Part shown: positions 39,901 through 51,500 of the stretch, in pieces | Numbering within the stretch: position 1 is the first letter of the stretch | How the letters are laid out: every line of letters begins with the position of its first letter | Source: Microvelia longipes | Lineage: Eukaryota > Arthropoda > Insecta > Hemiptera > Veliidae | Direction: 5' to 3' | DNA length: 64,000 nt | NCBI GenBank assembly: GCA_018340805.1 | Contig: JACMZG010001870.1 | Span: forward strand, 48,383,573 to 48,447,572 | Made by a program: the position numbers and the translations under genes | Notes under the pieces: generated by a model | What the model saw: the letters and a program-made list of their open reading frames with translations, nothing else | Told to the model about the DNA's origin: nothing | Database searches by the model: none

Positions 39901-42900
39901 TGTTTGTTAATTCCACATTAATCAATTGCTTTGGACTTTCCATAATGCCGAAATAGAGTCCTGTAGATCAATAATTAGAAAAATGTATAACTTGAAACAT
40001 ATTCTCAACACCGATGCATTTAAAACTATTTATTACTCCTTTTTTCACAGCAAATTACAATATGGGATACAACTTTGGGGTAGTGCTTATAAAAGTAGTT
40101 ACCTATCTATTTTGACTGCTCAAAAACATGCTATCAGACTCATCACTAACAGTAAAAGACGACAATCCTCCTTTCCTCTTTTCCAAAAATTAAAGATTCT
40201 TCCGTTAAAAAATCTATTTATTTTCAGGGTTCTAAGAGAGTTTTTTGACAGAAGCAACTCTTTTGTTAAAATCAAGTATGCCGGTATTAGAACAACTCGT
40301 AATGTTACAGCAAACAATTACAAACTCCCTAAGATACATAAAACTATATTTTAGAATTGCTTTTTGTACATTGCGCCTAAGCTGTTTAATAAAATACCAA
40401 GTTCAGTATTTACAAAAGCTTCCATAAAGTCGAGAAACAAAGCCATTAAAGAGTGGCTTCTGTCAAAGGAAGAATTAGTCCCTGAATTATTGACAATAAT
40501 TAAATAAATATCTATTAACAATCATCATTATTTTTATTATATCTATTTTTTATATACTTACCTTCAAATCTCTATCTCTTCATATTTAATCTAATATCTA
40601 TCTTTCTACAAATTATTTATTTGACAACAACCTTTTGTGCACAAGAGCAGAGGCAGCTGGGCACATTCCACTCTTCATACATAACATAATCAGATGCCAG
40701 TGGCATTCTTGTTAATGCCATTGATGTCCCTTAGTCATATTTTAGATTACTAAAACTTGTACCTAGTATTAAAATAATTTTATTTTTCATTTTATTTTTT
40801 TTGTGTACAATAATTTATAAAAAGGGAAATAAAGATTTATTTATTTATATCAAAATTCAGCAGCCGGGGAAACATTTGAACAATCATTTAATAAATTGTT
40901 ATTATTATTTATAACAAAGCTACTATTAAGTGTAATACATTTTTCCCTTACCTAATGTATAACCTTATGCCAGGTTATACATTTTTTACAAGTAACTAAA
41001 ATTGCATTTACACCTTTTGGTACTAACGTCCCTTTAGAAGAACAGCACATATAAGGATTTCTATCCCTCGCACAATTATCTTAGAGATCCCAAACATTTT
41101 GGGTGACATGGTTTCTACGCTTGTTTTACTATTATGAATTCGGTTTAAGCGCTTACAGAGAATTATTTCGTAGGAATTAGAGCTGACGTTTGGAGTTGAA
41201 AATGTAGGAATGGACTTTGAACAAAGATTTTACTACTTCAATAAAGATGACTGCACTAATATTGGAGAAGGTTTGGCTTCTTGTGCAAATCTTCATACTC
41301 TCAGGTAAATCGTTTACGCTCAAAATGTAGCACTTTTTTAATGGTCAATCCCCAATGATTTTCTTCAATTCATTACACCCCTGTAAATTCTTTTGATGAA
41401 TAATCTATTATATTCTTTAATTCATTACTCCCCTATGAAGTTCTTTTGATGGTTATATATATATTTAAATTTCGGAGGAAATAATTTCCTAGGTACTTAG
41501 ACCTCGTATGTGGGTTCATTGTACCTGTCTTTTGATGGTTACTCTATGATATTCTTCAATTCATCACTCCCTTATGAAGTTCTTTTGATGGTTACTCTAT
41601 GATATTATTCAATTCATTACACCCCTGTAAATTCTTTTGATGAAAACTCTATTATATTCTTCAATTCGTTCAAGTTGTCGGACTGAAATGAACTTAGTCC
41701 ACTTTAAGACAATTAGTATCATTTAGAGACCTTGAAAAGCCCTAACGCTCAAACCAACTGAGCCCTTAGTAAACTCATGACAGGTAAGATTCATGTTAGG
41801 TAGCTTGTATTTTCTTAAATGTTCGCAGTGTAAAGCGCAGTAACATGAATGCCAAGAAACTGAGTAGCCTACTGGAGCCTATGACTTGTGTGAATGCCTT
41901 GAGAACTCTCAAACTACCTCACTGTAGTCTTGGTAACAGATCCATGACTGTTATCAGAGAATTATGGAAATCTGTCCCTCTAACTTACTTAGATCTCACT
42001 AATAACTCTATAAGTAAGTATTATTTAGGCAGTATATTAAAATATACTGCCTATATAAATATAACCTAAAAGTATATTAAGTTAGGCAGAAAGCCGTAAA
42101 TACTTCATAAACAGAAAGTATGAACACTCAAGATGGTCAAGCAAAAGGATAAGAAAAGAAGATGTTCAAAAGACGCACTATGTTTCAAGAATGAATTAGT
42201 AAATAAAAGCCCCTATTTGAACGCTCTGTCTTAAATTCAGGCTAATTTGGACAAACTGAACTGAGTTTAGTATCTATAACATGTGTTTGTTTACCACTTG
42301 TTGCATAAAAATCCTATAAGCCTAAACTGGGATTAAATCTAAGCTCATATCACATAACCTTTACACCACTTCCTGAAACCCTATGTAAGAATACGATGAG
42401 GTCAATCAAAAATTTAAAAAAGCTTTTCCTGAATATACTTGCATAAGTTTATAGACCAAGAGCCCAGGGGTGTTTTGATAATAAAAAGTGTAATGGCTGG
42501 AACCGGTCTCAATTATTTGTAAAAACCTTCCTGAACAAGGATCTGCAATTCTGCCGACTCGTATCGGATGGGTGTCCCAGGCAGAACGCACTTTAGGGGA
42601 CAAAGGTTCAGCCAAGGACACCCATCCGATACGAGTCGGCAGAATTGCAGATCCTTGTTCAGGAAGGTATTTACGAAAAATTGAGACCGGTTCCAGCCAT
42701 TACACTTTTTATTAACAAAACACCCCTGGGCTCTTGGTCTATTATAAATGACTACAAAAAGGTTGGTTTTTTCTAGTTTATTGAGTTATTATTGATAGTT
42801 AATAGTTATTATTGGTTAGTAATGATTACTATAACCATAATGCCCTTTTAACTATAAAACTTATGTCCGTTTAGAGCCTTGTAGCTCATCAGGGATAACC

Positions 42901-45900
42901 CCCTGCGGAAACCACTTTAGTGTATTCTAAAGTTGACGATATTATATAATATTATATGTGGAGAGATTTGGGTGTTTTATTAATACTGTATACTTCACTT
43001 GCGCTTCTTCTTTGTCTGATAAACTAAGAGCGTAACCTGGAATGCGACCTCTTTGGTGTCAAAAGTCAGTATAAATATTGACATTGCTTACTATATTACG
43101 ACCAGAGACTATAGATACTTAAACAGTAAGACTGTCGACTCAATGGTGGGAAAATTTGGATTCCGGACGACGCTAGCGCTGCGGCGGACCTACCTTACAA
43201 TTGAGTGGGCGTGTCTTAATTTCCCGCTTTATGCCACAGTCAGTTTGAAATTTAATTTTTATACTTTGTATAGTTATACTTCTAACTAACCCTACCACTT
43301 TAATCTTACACAGAACACTTCTGATTATTTTTAAGTTTTTCATTTAAGTAATTTATTAATTTAATTGATTCAATCAGGTAATAATAAAAGAGTGGCTAAA
43401 GTTTTACACGTGCTAAAAGATAGCTTTTGGCATTTAATGCAGCCTGTATTTTAATTACATCGGCGAAATGCGCACATGTGATTAAATGTAATTACCTGAT
43501 AAATCGACTATATCAATAAATTAATTAAATGAAATATACTTATCTGCCATTCATTAGCGTTCTCTGGAAGTTTTAAAAAGGTTTCTATTTACTTTTAGTT
43601 TCTGAATTTTGGAAGTACAGAACATGCAACGGCGAACCGTTTTTGTGAAAATACATACAGTCAATTTTTATAATAATAATAAATGTAGCTGTCATAACCA
43701 AGAATTGTCATGGTATTCATAAATTTAAATATAAAAATATAATCAGTCATCTTTGGAAGCTATTGGGGTTAGTTCATAAGTTGTCCGCACCGGTCCGCCG
43801 CAGCGCTATTTTTAGTAGCTTGCGATAATGGAATCCAAACTTTTCCTCATTTAAGTTAACCCCCCCTGATTACGACACACGGCTAAAATCAATTGACAGC
43901 CCGCCAAAATCTCAATGCTTTCAACCCTCTTTTTGTAATAAAAAAATCCCTTCTTTTATGAAACAAAAAAAATTCCCTACTCTGGCAACACTGAAAGTTA
44001 GGTTATGTTTTGAATTTTATTATTTGTTTATTTGATATCGTATTTTTTATTTTTAAAAATTAGTTATTTACTTTTTAAGAAGGAATATTGTTGTATCTTA
44101 TAAATTTCCAACTAAGTGTTGCTTTAAATTTGTTCGGGAAGTATGAATTAAGTGGATTTAAAGTTGTTAATTACGTAATGCAATGGATCATAATAGTTCT
44201 TCGATAAAAGTTTGACGATTTAAATAAATTGTCAGCTATAATTACTTTTTTCCAAAACAAACTGCTTTTTGTGTGAAGTTTGTATAATTGAATGCGTATT
44301 GTTTCATATTATAAAAATAATATGACACAATATGCATTCAAGACTTAAAAAAGTCAAGACTGTCATCTATTGAAAGACATGGCATTTAAAAAAAAAATGC
44401 TGTCTTTTGGTTGACAGAGCACAGAACCTGCGCTGTACTCAAATAGCAAAAATGCTTGAAGAATACGTCAATGTCCAAGCGTCAAATATAGGCACTCAGA
44501 TCATATTACAACTCCGCAATAATTGGATGAATAGAACAGATTGGAATGAAACGAAACGAAATCAAACGCAGATCAATGAGCAAAATAAAAGCGACGAGAG
44601 GTTACAAATATTTACAACCAGTGTTGCGTTTTTATGATTTTATTTACGAAAAGGTATTTTTTAATACCGAGGTTGGCATGAGGTGGGGGGGAAAGAGCGG
44701 GGTCGGTTTGAACCAATAGAATTCTTTCCCTCACAGATTTTTGGCGCGCTGTCAATTGATTTTAGCAGTGTGTCGTACTATAGAGACTATCAATAGTAAT
44801 TGTTGATTGGTGATGTTTTCTTGAACACCTAAAAACTATAAATTTAAACAAGGGGAAGACGTAGGAAAGATCGCGTTTTCTTAAAATGAAAGTTTTTATT
44901 ACTTCAAACCTCTTTAATCCATACTTCAATTCTTAAATTTGTTGACATTGCACTTCTGTATATTAGATTTCTGCTTCCCATTTCTCAGATATAGAAGGGT
45001 TAGAGAAACTACTGGAGCCCATAGAAGACACCGATGTAGTTCTCGAGACATTAATTCTCAGTCTAAACCCTCTGGCCGAAGAAGGAGGAGTATTTCTATT
45101 CGAGAATATCAAGGTTTTGAAAAAACTAAGAAGGCTTTACGCTGATGGCACCCAAATATCTAATATAAGTGCTTGCGTTATCACAGCTGTGTTAGAGCAT
45201 ACCAGGATTAAACATATCTACCTCAATAATAATGCATTCGAACCAGTAAGTATCTAGAATGCTTGAGTCTGGACGAATGACAATGACATTACACATACGA
45301 CAGTATCTAGTATGCTTGACTCTGGACGAATGACAATGACATTACACATACGACAGTATCTAGTATGCTTGACTCTGGAATGACAATGACATTACATACG
45401 ACAGTATCTAGTATGCTTGACTCTGGACGAATGACAATGACATTACACATACGACAGTATCTAGTATGCTTGACCTGGACGAATGACAAATGACATTACA
45501 CATACGACAGTATCTAGTATGCTTGACTCTGGACGAATGACAATGACATTACACATACGACAGTATCTAGTATGCTTGACTCTGGACGAATGACAATGCA
45601 TTACACATACGACAGTATCTTAGTATGCTTGACTCTGGACGAATGACAATGACATTACACATACGACAGTATCTAGTATGCTTGACTCTGGACAAATGAC
45701 AATGACATTACACATACGACAATGTCCGAATAAAAAATTCGGACATAGACGAATTAAAAATAGCCAAAGCTACTACCACTACCGCAAGCACCAATAATTG
45801 TTTGAAAAAAATATATAGTTCCCAACTAAAACTTAAGGTTAGATAAGGTCTAGTTTCTACGGCTTAATTGCTACCGCCTAGTTGCTACTGCCTAGTTTCT

Positions 45901-47828
45901 ACGGCCTAGTTGCTACCGCCTAGTTTCTACGGCCTAGTTGCTACTGCCTAGTTTCTATGGCCTAGTTTCTATGGCCTAGTTGCTACCGCCTAGTTTTTAC
46001 GGCCTAGTTGCTACTGCCTAGTTTCTACGGTCTAGTTGCTACCGCCTAGTTTCTACTGCCTAGATTCTACAGACTAAGAGATATGGCTTAGTTTGTGCTG
46101 CCTTGTTCGTATGACATATTGACTGAAGCCTAGTTTATACAGCCTATTAAAAAGACTGACAGACTTTAAATAATAAGATCGACTTTAATGGTTAAATAAT
46201 AATTAAAAATAACTTTAAATTGACTAATGCTTTCCCAGGATTCCTCAATTACGACATAAAAAATATTGACTTTTTGACACATGAAAATATGCGAATCACA
46301 GGTAGAAATCTAAGTTGCCAGCCGGTCAGCTGTCAATTGATCATTTACAAATTGTGTGCGTGTCACTTTCCAACACAGCCTATTTGCTAAGGTTTAGTTT
46401 CTATGGCCGAGTTTCTATGGCCTAGTTGCTATGTAATAAGACCCAATCATATAAGGGTAATACTGACGTTACTTTACTTGTAGTAAAATATACAAAATAA
46501 TATAGATAATATAATAATAAAAAAAATAATATAATATATTGTAACTACTAATAGGAATCATATTATATTGATTGTACTTTAAAGGATTATACAATGGTGT
46601 ACTATTATATTATAATAAACTGTGTAGGCTTTCGCGGTTATTGTCATGACGGTTTCTACTTTGACGGGGTCACCACCGGAAGACCTAAATCTAGTACACT
46701 ATAGTGATTAATATAGTTACGATATTATTGAGTTAATGAAGTGAGTGTTAAGCGAAAACTTTTTATTATGCAGTTTCTCTCGCTAGTGACGAAAATAGTT
46801 ATCCTTCTTATTTGAAAAATAAGTTTTACTTGAATTATTAAGATAATGCCGAAAAACAGATATCAATATTTTTCGAAAAAAGTCAGTTTTACTCGCTAGT
46901 GGCGAAAACAGATATCAATATTTTTCGAAAAAATTCAGTTTTACCCGCTAACGGCGAAAAACAGATATCAATATTTTTCGAAAAAAATCAGTTTTACTCG
47001 CTAGTGGCGAAAAACAGATATCAATATTTTTCGGAAAAAAATCAGTTTTACTCGCTAGTGGCGAAAACAGATATCAATATTTTCGAAAAAAGTCAGTTTT
47101 ACTCGCTAGTGGCGAAAACAGATATCAATATTTTTCGAAAAAATTCAGTTTTACCCGCTAACGGCGAAAAACAGATATCAATATTTTTCGAAAAAAAAAT
47201 CAGTTTACTCGATGTGGGCGAAAACAGATATCAATATTTTTCGGAAAAAGAATAGTTTTACTCGGCTAGTGCGAAACAATATCAAATTTTCGAAAATAAG
47301 TTTTATTCGCTAGAGGCGGAAAATAGTTAACCTCTCGTGAAGGAAACAGTCTTACTATTGCAGAACTATTAGATAACAGTGCACGATGAATGCCACTTGC
47401 TTAATTTTAAATAATAGTGTAATAAACAATCACTATTATTTAAAGCATTTGTTACTCCCTTGCAGTTTTAGAGACACACAACAATCACTCCTTTCGCTGC
47501 CGAAAAAAGTGATATAGAAACCCGTCCTGACGGGGATTCGAAATCCGAAACGACAATTGCTGTTAAGCTGCGTGTATATAAAGCCAATACACCAAACCCT
47601 TCGGAATATCTATATCATATATTATGACAACAACATAATCTCATAGGAGATTACAAATTATGACTGTTTTAGATCTGCGGAGAACTATTTTTAGACTTTG
47701 TTCGAGATAATAAATTCATCAACACTTTGGATCTTAGGATGACGGGGATTGGAAGCACTATCATTAAGAAAATTAATTACATCCTCAGTAAGAATATTGA
47801 AAAGAAACTACACGCAAGTTTAGATTGA
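36804..47828 (+). CDS. TCTE1: DRC5/TCTE1-like nexin-dynein regulatory complex protein (6 exons)
   Basis: Exons 36804-36996, 38391-38639, 41174-41304, 41829-42013, 44989-45245 and 47673-47828 join in phase to about 389 residues ending SLD-stop. Exon 2 has HGNSWRRLYLERYLSEMIEN. Across the exon 2/3 junction the chain reads LSQLSELEELELTFGVENVG followed by MDFEQRFYYF. Both blocks are hallmarks of DRC5/TCTE1. The later exons are leucine-rich repeats: LRTLKLPHCSLGNRSM, LTYLDLTNNSI, LETLILSLNPLAEEG, IKHIYLNNNAF and INTLDLRMTGIG. DRC5 is an LRR subunit of the nexin link that controls axonemal dynein, needed for sperm motility. Fewer repeats are present than in vertebrate homologues. The start exon was not found. 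Introns carry LINE, MITE and minisatellite DNA. Confidence 0.85.
37000..38390. other. DRC5 intron 1
   Basis: 1.4 kb, AT-rich. A minus/plus frame pair near 36834-37205 overlaps the exon in other frames and has no homology signal. No repeat family recognised. Confidence 0.4.
38391..38639 (+). CDS. TCTE1: DRC5 exon with GNSWRRLYLERYL block
   Basis: 83 codons in phase 0, acceptor TTTATAG, donor GTTTGT. It encodes LNDRSFHGNSWRRLYLERYL, then a helical segment ending NLNEVLSQLSELE. GNSW-R-FxER is the strongest DRC5 signature in the window. Confidence 0.92.
38837..38939. mobile_element. Near-perfect palindromic MITE, TTA target duplication
   Basis: 103 bp: GGCCCGTATTCAAAGACATC and TTCCTAACATTTTCCTAACA form one arm, and the complement forms the other around CCTTAAGGAACA. 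TTA flanks both ends (38834-38836 and 38940-38942), which fits PIF/Harbinger-type insertion. In the second DRC5 intron. Confidence 0.85.
39926..40855 (+). pseudogene. 5'-truncated LINE: RT C-terminus and 3' tail
   Basis: The frame 39926-40354 reads NLKHILNTDAFKTIYYSFFH, SKLQYGIQLWGSAYKSSYLS and AQKHAIRLITNSKRRQSSFP. A shifted frame continues RLKLFNKIPSSV-like sequence and KEWLLSKEELV to about 40505. This is the thumb and C-terminus of a Jockey/CR1-like non-LTR RT. The 3' end, AATAAAGATTTATTTATTTA, resembles a LINE tail. At least one indel. It is in the DRC5 intron, sense orientation. Confidence 0.8.
41174..41304 (+). CDS. TCTE1: DRC5 exon with LTFGVENVGMDFE block
   Basis: Acceptor TTTCGTAG, donor GTAAAT. 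It encodes ELELTFGVENVGMDFEQRFY, then YFNKDDCTNIGEGLASCANL. The G-V-x-x-x-G-M-x-F-E motif is specific to DRC5. Ends two bases into a Ser codon. Confidence 0.93.
41829..42013 (+). CDS. TCTE1: DRC5 exon: LRRs
   Basis: Acceptor GTTCGCAG, donor GTAAGT. It encodes VKRSNMNAKKLSSLLEPMTC, LRTLKLPHCSLGNRSMTVI and LTYLDLTNNSI, two leucine-rich repeats of the ribonuclease-inhibitor type. Confidence 0.92.
42451..42742. mobile_element. Rep-E foldback element, copy 1
   Basis: 292-bp near-perfect inverted repeat. Each arm of about 125 bp begins ATAGACCAAGAGCCCAGGGG and includes GGCTGGAACCGGTCTCAAT, CCTGAACAAGGATCTGCAAT and CCGACTCGTATCGGATGGG. Related rearranged copies cluster at 58469-59128. Confidence 0.88.
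43147..43853. mobile_element. Inverted-repeat element with CAGCGCTGCGGCGGACC ends
   Basis: AAATTTGGATTCCGGACGAC and GCTAGCGCTGCGGCGGACC at 43150-43190 are mirrored by GGTCCGCCGCAGCGCT and ATGGAATCCAAACTTTT at 43793-43850. Inner arms AATTTAATTGATTCAATCAG and AGGTAATAA pair with TTACCTGATAAATCGA near 43490. About 700 bp. Confidence 0.5.
43871..44781. mobile_element. Rep-D element, long copy (910 bp)
   Basis: Termini TACGACACACGGCTAAAATC and AATTGACAGC are mirrored by GCTGTCAATTGATTTTAGCA and GTGTGTCGTACTA. It is longer than the 175-bp copies at 6701 and 50505, so it may be the parent. An inner hairpin (CATATTATAAAAATAATATG, 44307) and a frame of 76 codons (44407-44637) are present. No transposase motif is recognised in that frame. 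Confidence 0.7.
44989..45245 (+). CDS. TCTE1: DRC5 exon: LRRs
   Basis: Acceptor TTTCTCAG, donor GTAAGT. It encodes IEGLEKLLEPIEDTDVVLET, LILSLNPLAEEGGVFLFENI, LRRLYADGTQISNISACVIT and IKHIYLNNNAFEP: three leucine-rich repeats. The frame is confirmed by phase with both neighbours. Confidence 0.92.
45246..45725. repeat. 53-bp minisatellite, about 9 units
   Basis: Unit AGTATCTAGTATGCTTGACT, CTGGACGAATGACAATGACA, TTACACATACGAC. It starts exactly at the donor of the DRC5 exon: the first unit includes the splice donor. Units are almost identical apart from small deletions, so amplification is recent. Confidence 0.92.
45840..46440. repeat. 14-bp degenerate tandem repeat (GGCCTAGTTGCTAC)
   Basis: About 17 units alternate GCCTAGTTGCTACC and GCCTAGTTTCTACG from 45840 to 46080. 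Isolated units reappear at 46380-46440. Confidence 0.85.
46845..47330. repeat. 52-bp minisatellite, about 9 units
   Basis: Unit GGCGAAAAACAGATATCAAT, ATTTTTCGAAAAAAATCAGT, TTTACTCGCTAGT. Some units read CCCGCTAACGG instead, giving a two-type higher-order pattern. The 118-codon open frame through it is a by-product. Confidence 0.92.
47518..47605 (-). other. tRNA-like sequence
   Basis: Minus strand: GGTTTGGTGTATTGGCTTTA (A-box-like) and GGATTTCGAATCCCCGTC (B-box-like) spaced as in a tRNA or tRNA-derived SINE. Acceptor and anticodon stems could not be paired convincingly, so it is not called as a tRNA gene. Confidence 0.35.
47673..47828 (+). CDS. TCTE1: DRC5 last exon
   Basis: Acceptor TGTTTTAG. 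51 codons in phase 0: ICGELFLDFVRDNKFINTLD, LRMTGIGSTIIKKINYILSK and NIEKKLHASLD, then TGA at 47826-47828. It matches the C-terminal end of DRC5. Confidence 0.9.
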   Translation: MCGELFLDFVRDNKFINTLDLRMTGIGSTIIKKINYILSKNIEKKLHASLD

Positions 47829-47878
47829 GCAGCTTAGCTAATCACGTCACTGCCGCTATGAAGCCATTTCAGTAATTA

Positions 47879-47996
47879 TAGCGACACACGCGGCTAAAAT
47901 CAGTTGACAGCGCGGGAAAATAGTGTTGAGGAACCAATAAGGTTGGTCTGATTTGAAATTGAGAGCTTGGTTTAACTTTATAGTTAAACCAGCTAG
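47879..47996. mobile_element. Rep-D fragment (one end)
   Basis: GCGACACACGCGGCTAAAAT, CAGTTGACAGCGCGGGAAAA and CCAATAAGGTTGG match one half of the 6701 and 50505 copies. The other terminus is missing. It begins 50 bp past the DRC5 stop, so it is likely part of its 3' UTR. Confidence 0.65.
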
Positions 47997-48373
47997 TCTA
48001 CAAAAGGCTAAAAACTGAGCTTCAAATTAGTGCAAATAATGCAAGCTGTGCAGTTTGTAGTCTATGAGATAATGCGCATTTTCTTTGAAAATTTTGAAAA
48101 AATTAACTAACAAGTTGTGACGCTACTGCTAAGGTTTTTAAATATATACCAAATACTTAGGCAAAAATTGAAATGATAAGCGAGAAAGTGCGCTTTTCAA
48201 AGAAAATTCGCCTAGTTTGAGAGGACCTCCACGCCAGACATTTTTTTTAATAAATGGTTTTATTTATGCAGAAAACACGGCTTGTTTGCTTTTATCTAAT
48301 ATATATATTTAAATTAATACATAAAAGGATACAAGTAAGCCAAAGTTAGGATTGCATTTCTAAACAATTTGTG

Positions 48374-48381
48374 TTTTATTG
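48374..48381 (-). promoter_or_regulatory. Polyadenylation signal AATAAA
   Basis: AATAAA on the minus strand, 24-30 bases downstream of the polymerase stop codon. Confidence 0.55.
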
Positions 48382-48404
48382 AAAAATAAGTTTTAAATAG
48401 AGGT

Positions 48405-48517
48405 CTAAAGCTGAGCCCAGGTAGAGCCCTGTTTAATCTGGACAGTCAGTGGAACTCTGAAATTAGTTCTCCTGCACCAGTGAGCTGAATTCGCTTCCAT
48501 TGTCTCCTTCACTAAGC
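48405..48517 (-). CDS. POLN: POLN-like last exon
   Basis: Acceptor TTTCATTTCAG (minus). It encodes LVKETMEANSAHWCRRTNFR, then VPLTVQIKQGSTWAQL and TAG. The VPL.V....G..W motif is the conserved end of family A polymerases. Confidence 0.93.
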
Positions 48518-51500
48518 CTGAAATGAAATACAAAATCCAGCGTACAAATTAAAAAAAGTTAGAACTTAAAACAAAACCTACCGGTGACTATTAAAAAAGT
48601 AGATCTGTAGTCTACCAGTAAGTCTAATGGTGAGTCTCTGTGTGTGTGTACAAGCTGTAGTAAAGGCGCCCCGTCCTTCAGTCAAGTTTGTACCATTAAA
48701 CTCAATGGTAGACTACTGATCTACTTTTTTAATAATCACAGGTAGGTTTTGTTTTAAGTTTTAACTTTTGTTTTATGTTTTGTAACTTTTATTTTATATA
48801 TTTAATCTTTTCTTATATTTATTTTGTTTGTTATGTAGGCACTGATGATGACCGTTAACGGTTGAAAGTCGGCTTTGTTATTATTAATTATAATGCGTAG
48901 AGAGACAAAAACAATAAAGTTCCTTACAAAAAAGATTACTGGGATCTTTGTTTTGCACAATGATCACTAATACCTTAAATTCTTAAATATTAGGTTAAAC
49001 TTTGTACAGATAAAGAAGAGACGGACTACAAATAAACTAACCTATAACCTGGTTAACCTGTGAGTCCATGACTTGCCAAACCAGCTCATCGTGTATTTGG
49101 AGTAATAGTTCAGTTTGATAGTTTGATGTTTTCAAACGATGCTCGGTTCGAATCATGGCTTCTTTACATATATCCGCCGCTGAACCTGACAAACATTGTT
49201 TGTAATTATTCTCCAAACAGTAATTAAGGACACTCTTAGAATAATACTATATATAGAAGGAGCACTACTAATAACACGAAAGGCGATTCACTGGTGCACC
49301 TAAGTAATGCTGCCACACTAACAATATACATTTTCTAAAAAAAAGTTGGCAATACTTCCGGTTGCTGAATTATTATGTTCTATTATTAATTAATGATTGA
49401 TTATTCATAAAATACTAATATAAATATCGGTGCATTACAATATTTAAAGCATTTTAAATTGTAGTTTAACGTATTTATTAAAATTATATATAAAAAGAAG
49501 TCCTCGTCAACTAAATGTAGATTCTTGTATTCCGCCACCCTTTTGCCATCTAAGACCAGTTTTATTAAATACTCAGCAGGTGTTTTAAGTTATTATATTT
49601 GTTCTTTACGATCTTTCTTCATTAATAGATATTTATGACACATATTTAAAATAATGTTTTGTTGTCAGGTTGGCAGCATTACTTAGTTGCACCAGTCAAC
49701 CGGCTTTCGTGTTATCAGTGGAATTATATTGTGTTTACGGTCCTGTGCTCCTTCTATATATAGTATTATTCGAAGAGGACACTCAATAAGATTATCTGAA
49801 CATCAATTTATGTCCAATAATCAAAACTACAATTCTAGATTCCATGATTCTATTTCTATTAAAAAATATGACAGTTAAAACTTTAAAATAAATCGATAAT
49901 TAAAATAGAAATATGATTAGAAATATTAATTTCAAATTTAGCTACTCCCGATTAGTATAACCTAATTAGCCACGCCTACTGGAAAATGACGTCATGGTTA
50001 GTTCATACGGCAGAGCCGTCGCAAATGTTATATCCTTCAAAAAATTTACTTGAAAAATTAATTTTAAATTCTTAAGAAGCTCAAATTGCTGCATTATATC
50101 ATTCAAATTGCTGAAAGGGTCAACTAATCAAAAGAAGTGCCATGTACAATACATACATACAATACATATATATACAATACATACATTGTACCATGTACAA
50201 TTATTTTTATATATTTATTCCTTGTTGTGAATTGTTGGTAAATGTTGGAAATAAAAAATATATAAACAAATTGTTTTGTTTTCTTTTGCAAATTATATTC
50301 ATAGGTCTTCCAATCCAACCCATTTTCCACAAGCATGCAGATTTCTTATTCTAAGATACAATCCTATCATTTTAAAAAATACATCTTTACTTTTCCTCAT
50401 TTATTGCGTAGGGAAATAGAAAATTTTTGGGTTACAAACAATTTAACATATGTTAAAGCAATACGTCACTTGAATTATCCGTTTCAGATATTTTTGCCTC
50501 CTATATTATGACACACGATTAAAGTCAGTTAACAGCGTGGGAAAATAATGCGGGGGACAATGAGGTTAGTCCTGGATGTTAAACCACGCCCACAATTTCA
50601 TATCAGGCTAACCTTATTGGTTCCTCAACACTATTATCCCACGCTGTCAACTGATTTTAACCGTATGTCATACTATAAGTAATTTTACTAAGTTTTCTGT
50701 CTGTATGTGTGTAGTGTATCTGTTATCATCGTAGCCCCTAGTTTAAATAAATAAATAAATAAAACTATTTTTATTTGCCAATAAGTATACAAAAATTTAC
50801 AATAGCTTGAGGTCATATATAGTTTAATAAAATACATCAAATAATAAGAATACACTTAACAATGCATGACGTAATTATTTATTTAATTAAAAACTCTGAT
50901 AAATTATAAATGAGTTTTTTGATGAGCAATTCTTTGCATTTTGATTTAAAACATTTTATTTCAGCAATGTCTTTATATTTTGTGGTAATGAGTTGTACAA
51001 TACTACCCCTGAGTAATGTACTACTTGATTGAGTATTGAATTACTTTATTTATGCTAGAGGGTTGAAGTAGTATTAACTTAATACGAAGGTATTAAGACT
51101 AGAGGGTTGAAACTTGATACGAGAATCAATCTTTAGATTAAAATATACTTTCTGGAAATTAATTTTTCTATAACGACAATTACTGCCATTAATCAATTGT
51201 CAAAAATGCATAAAACACGGAAAAATTGTCAGATCGATTTCAAATAAGGACTGCATGTAGTCTTTTGTAAAACCAGAAAATAGAATAAGTTTCATATCAT
51301 TATCAGCAATAGTTACATTTTTAATATAATATCATGTGTATGGTTATAAATGAGATGAAACTTGGCTCATATTGTTGGTATTATATACATGACTACAAAG
51401 CTCAAATCGATCGGATCGAATTTTGAAATTTTTGAATAGTCGTAAAAAACATTAATTTCCTGATGGCACGACTAAACCTAAAGATTGATGACACAATAAA

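Noticed and set aside
46899..47255. 118-codon frame of NSVLPANGEKQISIF-type repeats.
   Set aside because: By-product of the 52-bp minisatellite in a DRC5 intron.
47518..47605. tRNA gene on the minus strand.
   Set aside because: A- and B-box-like words are present, but acceptor and anticodon stems do not pair.
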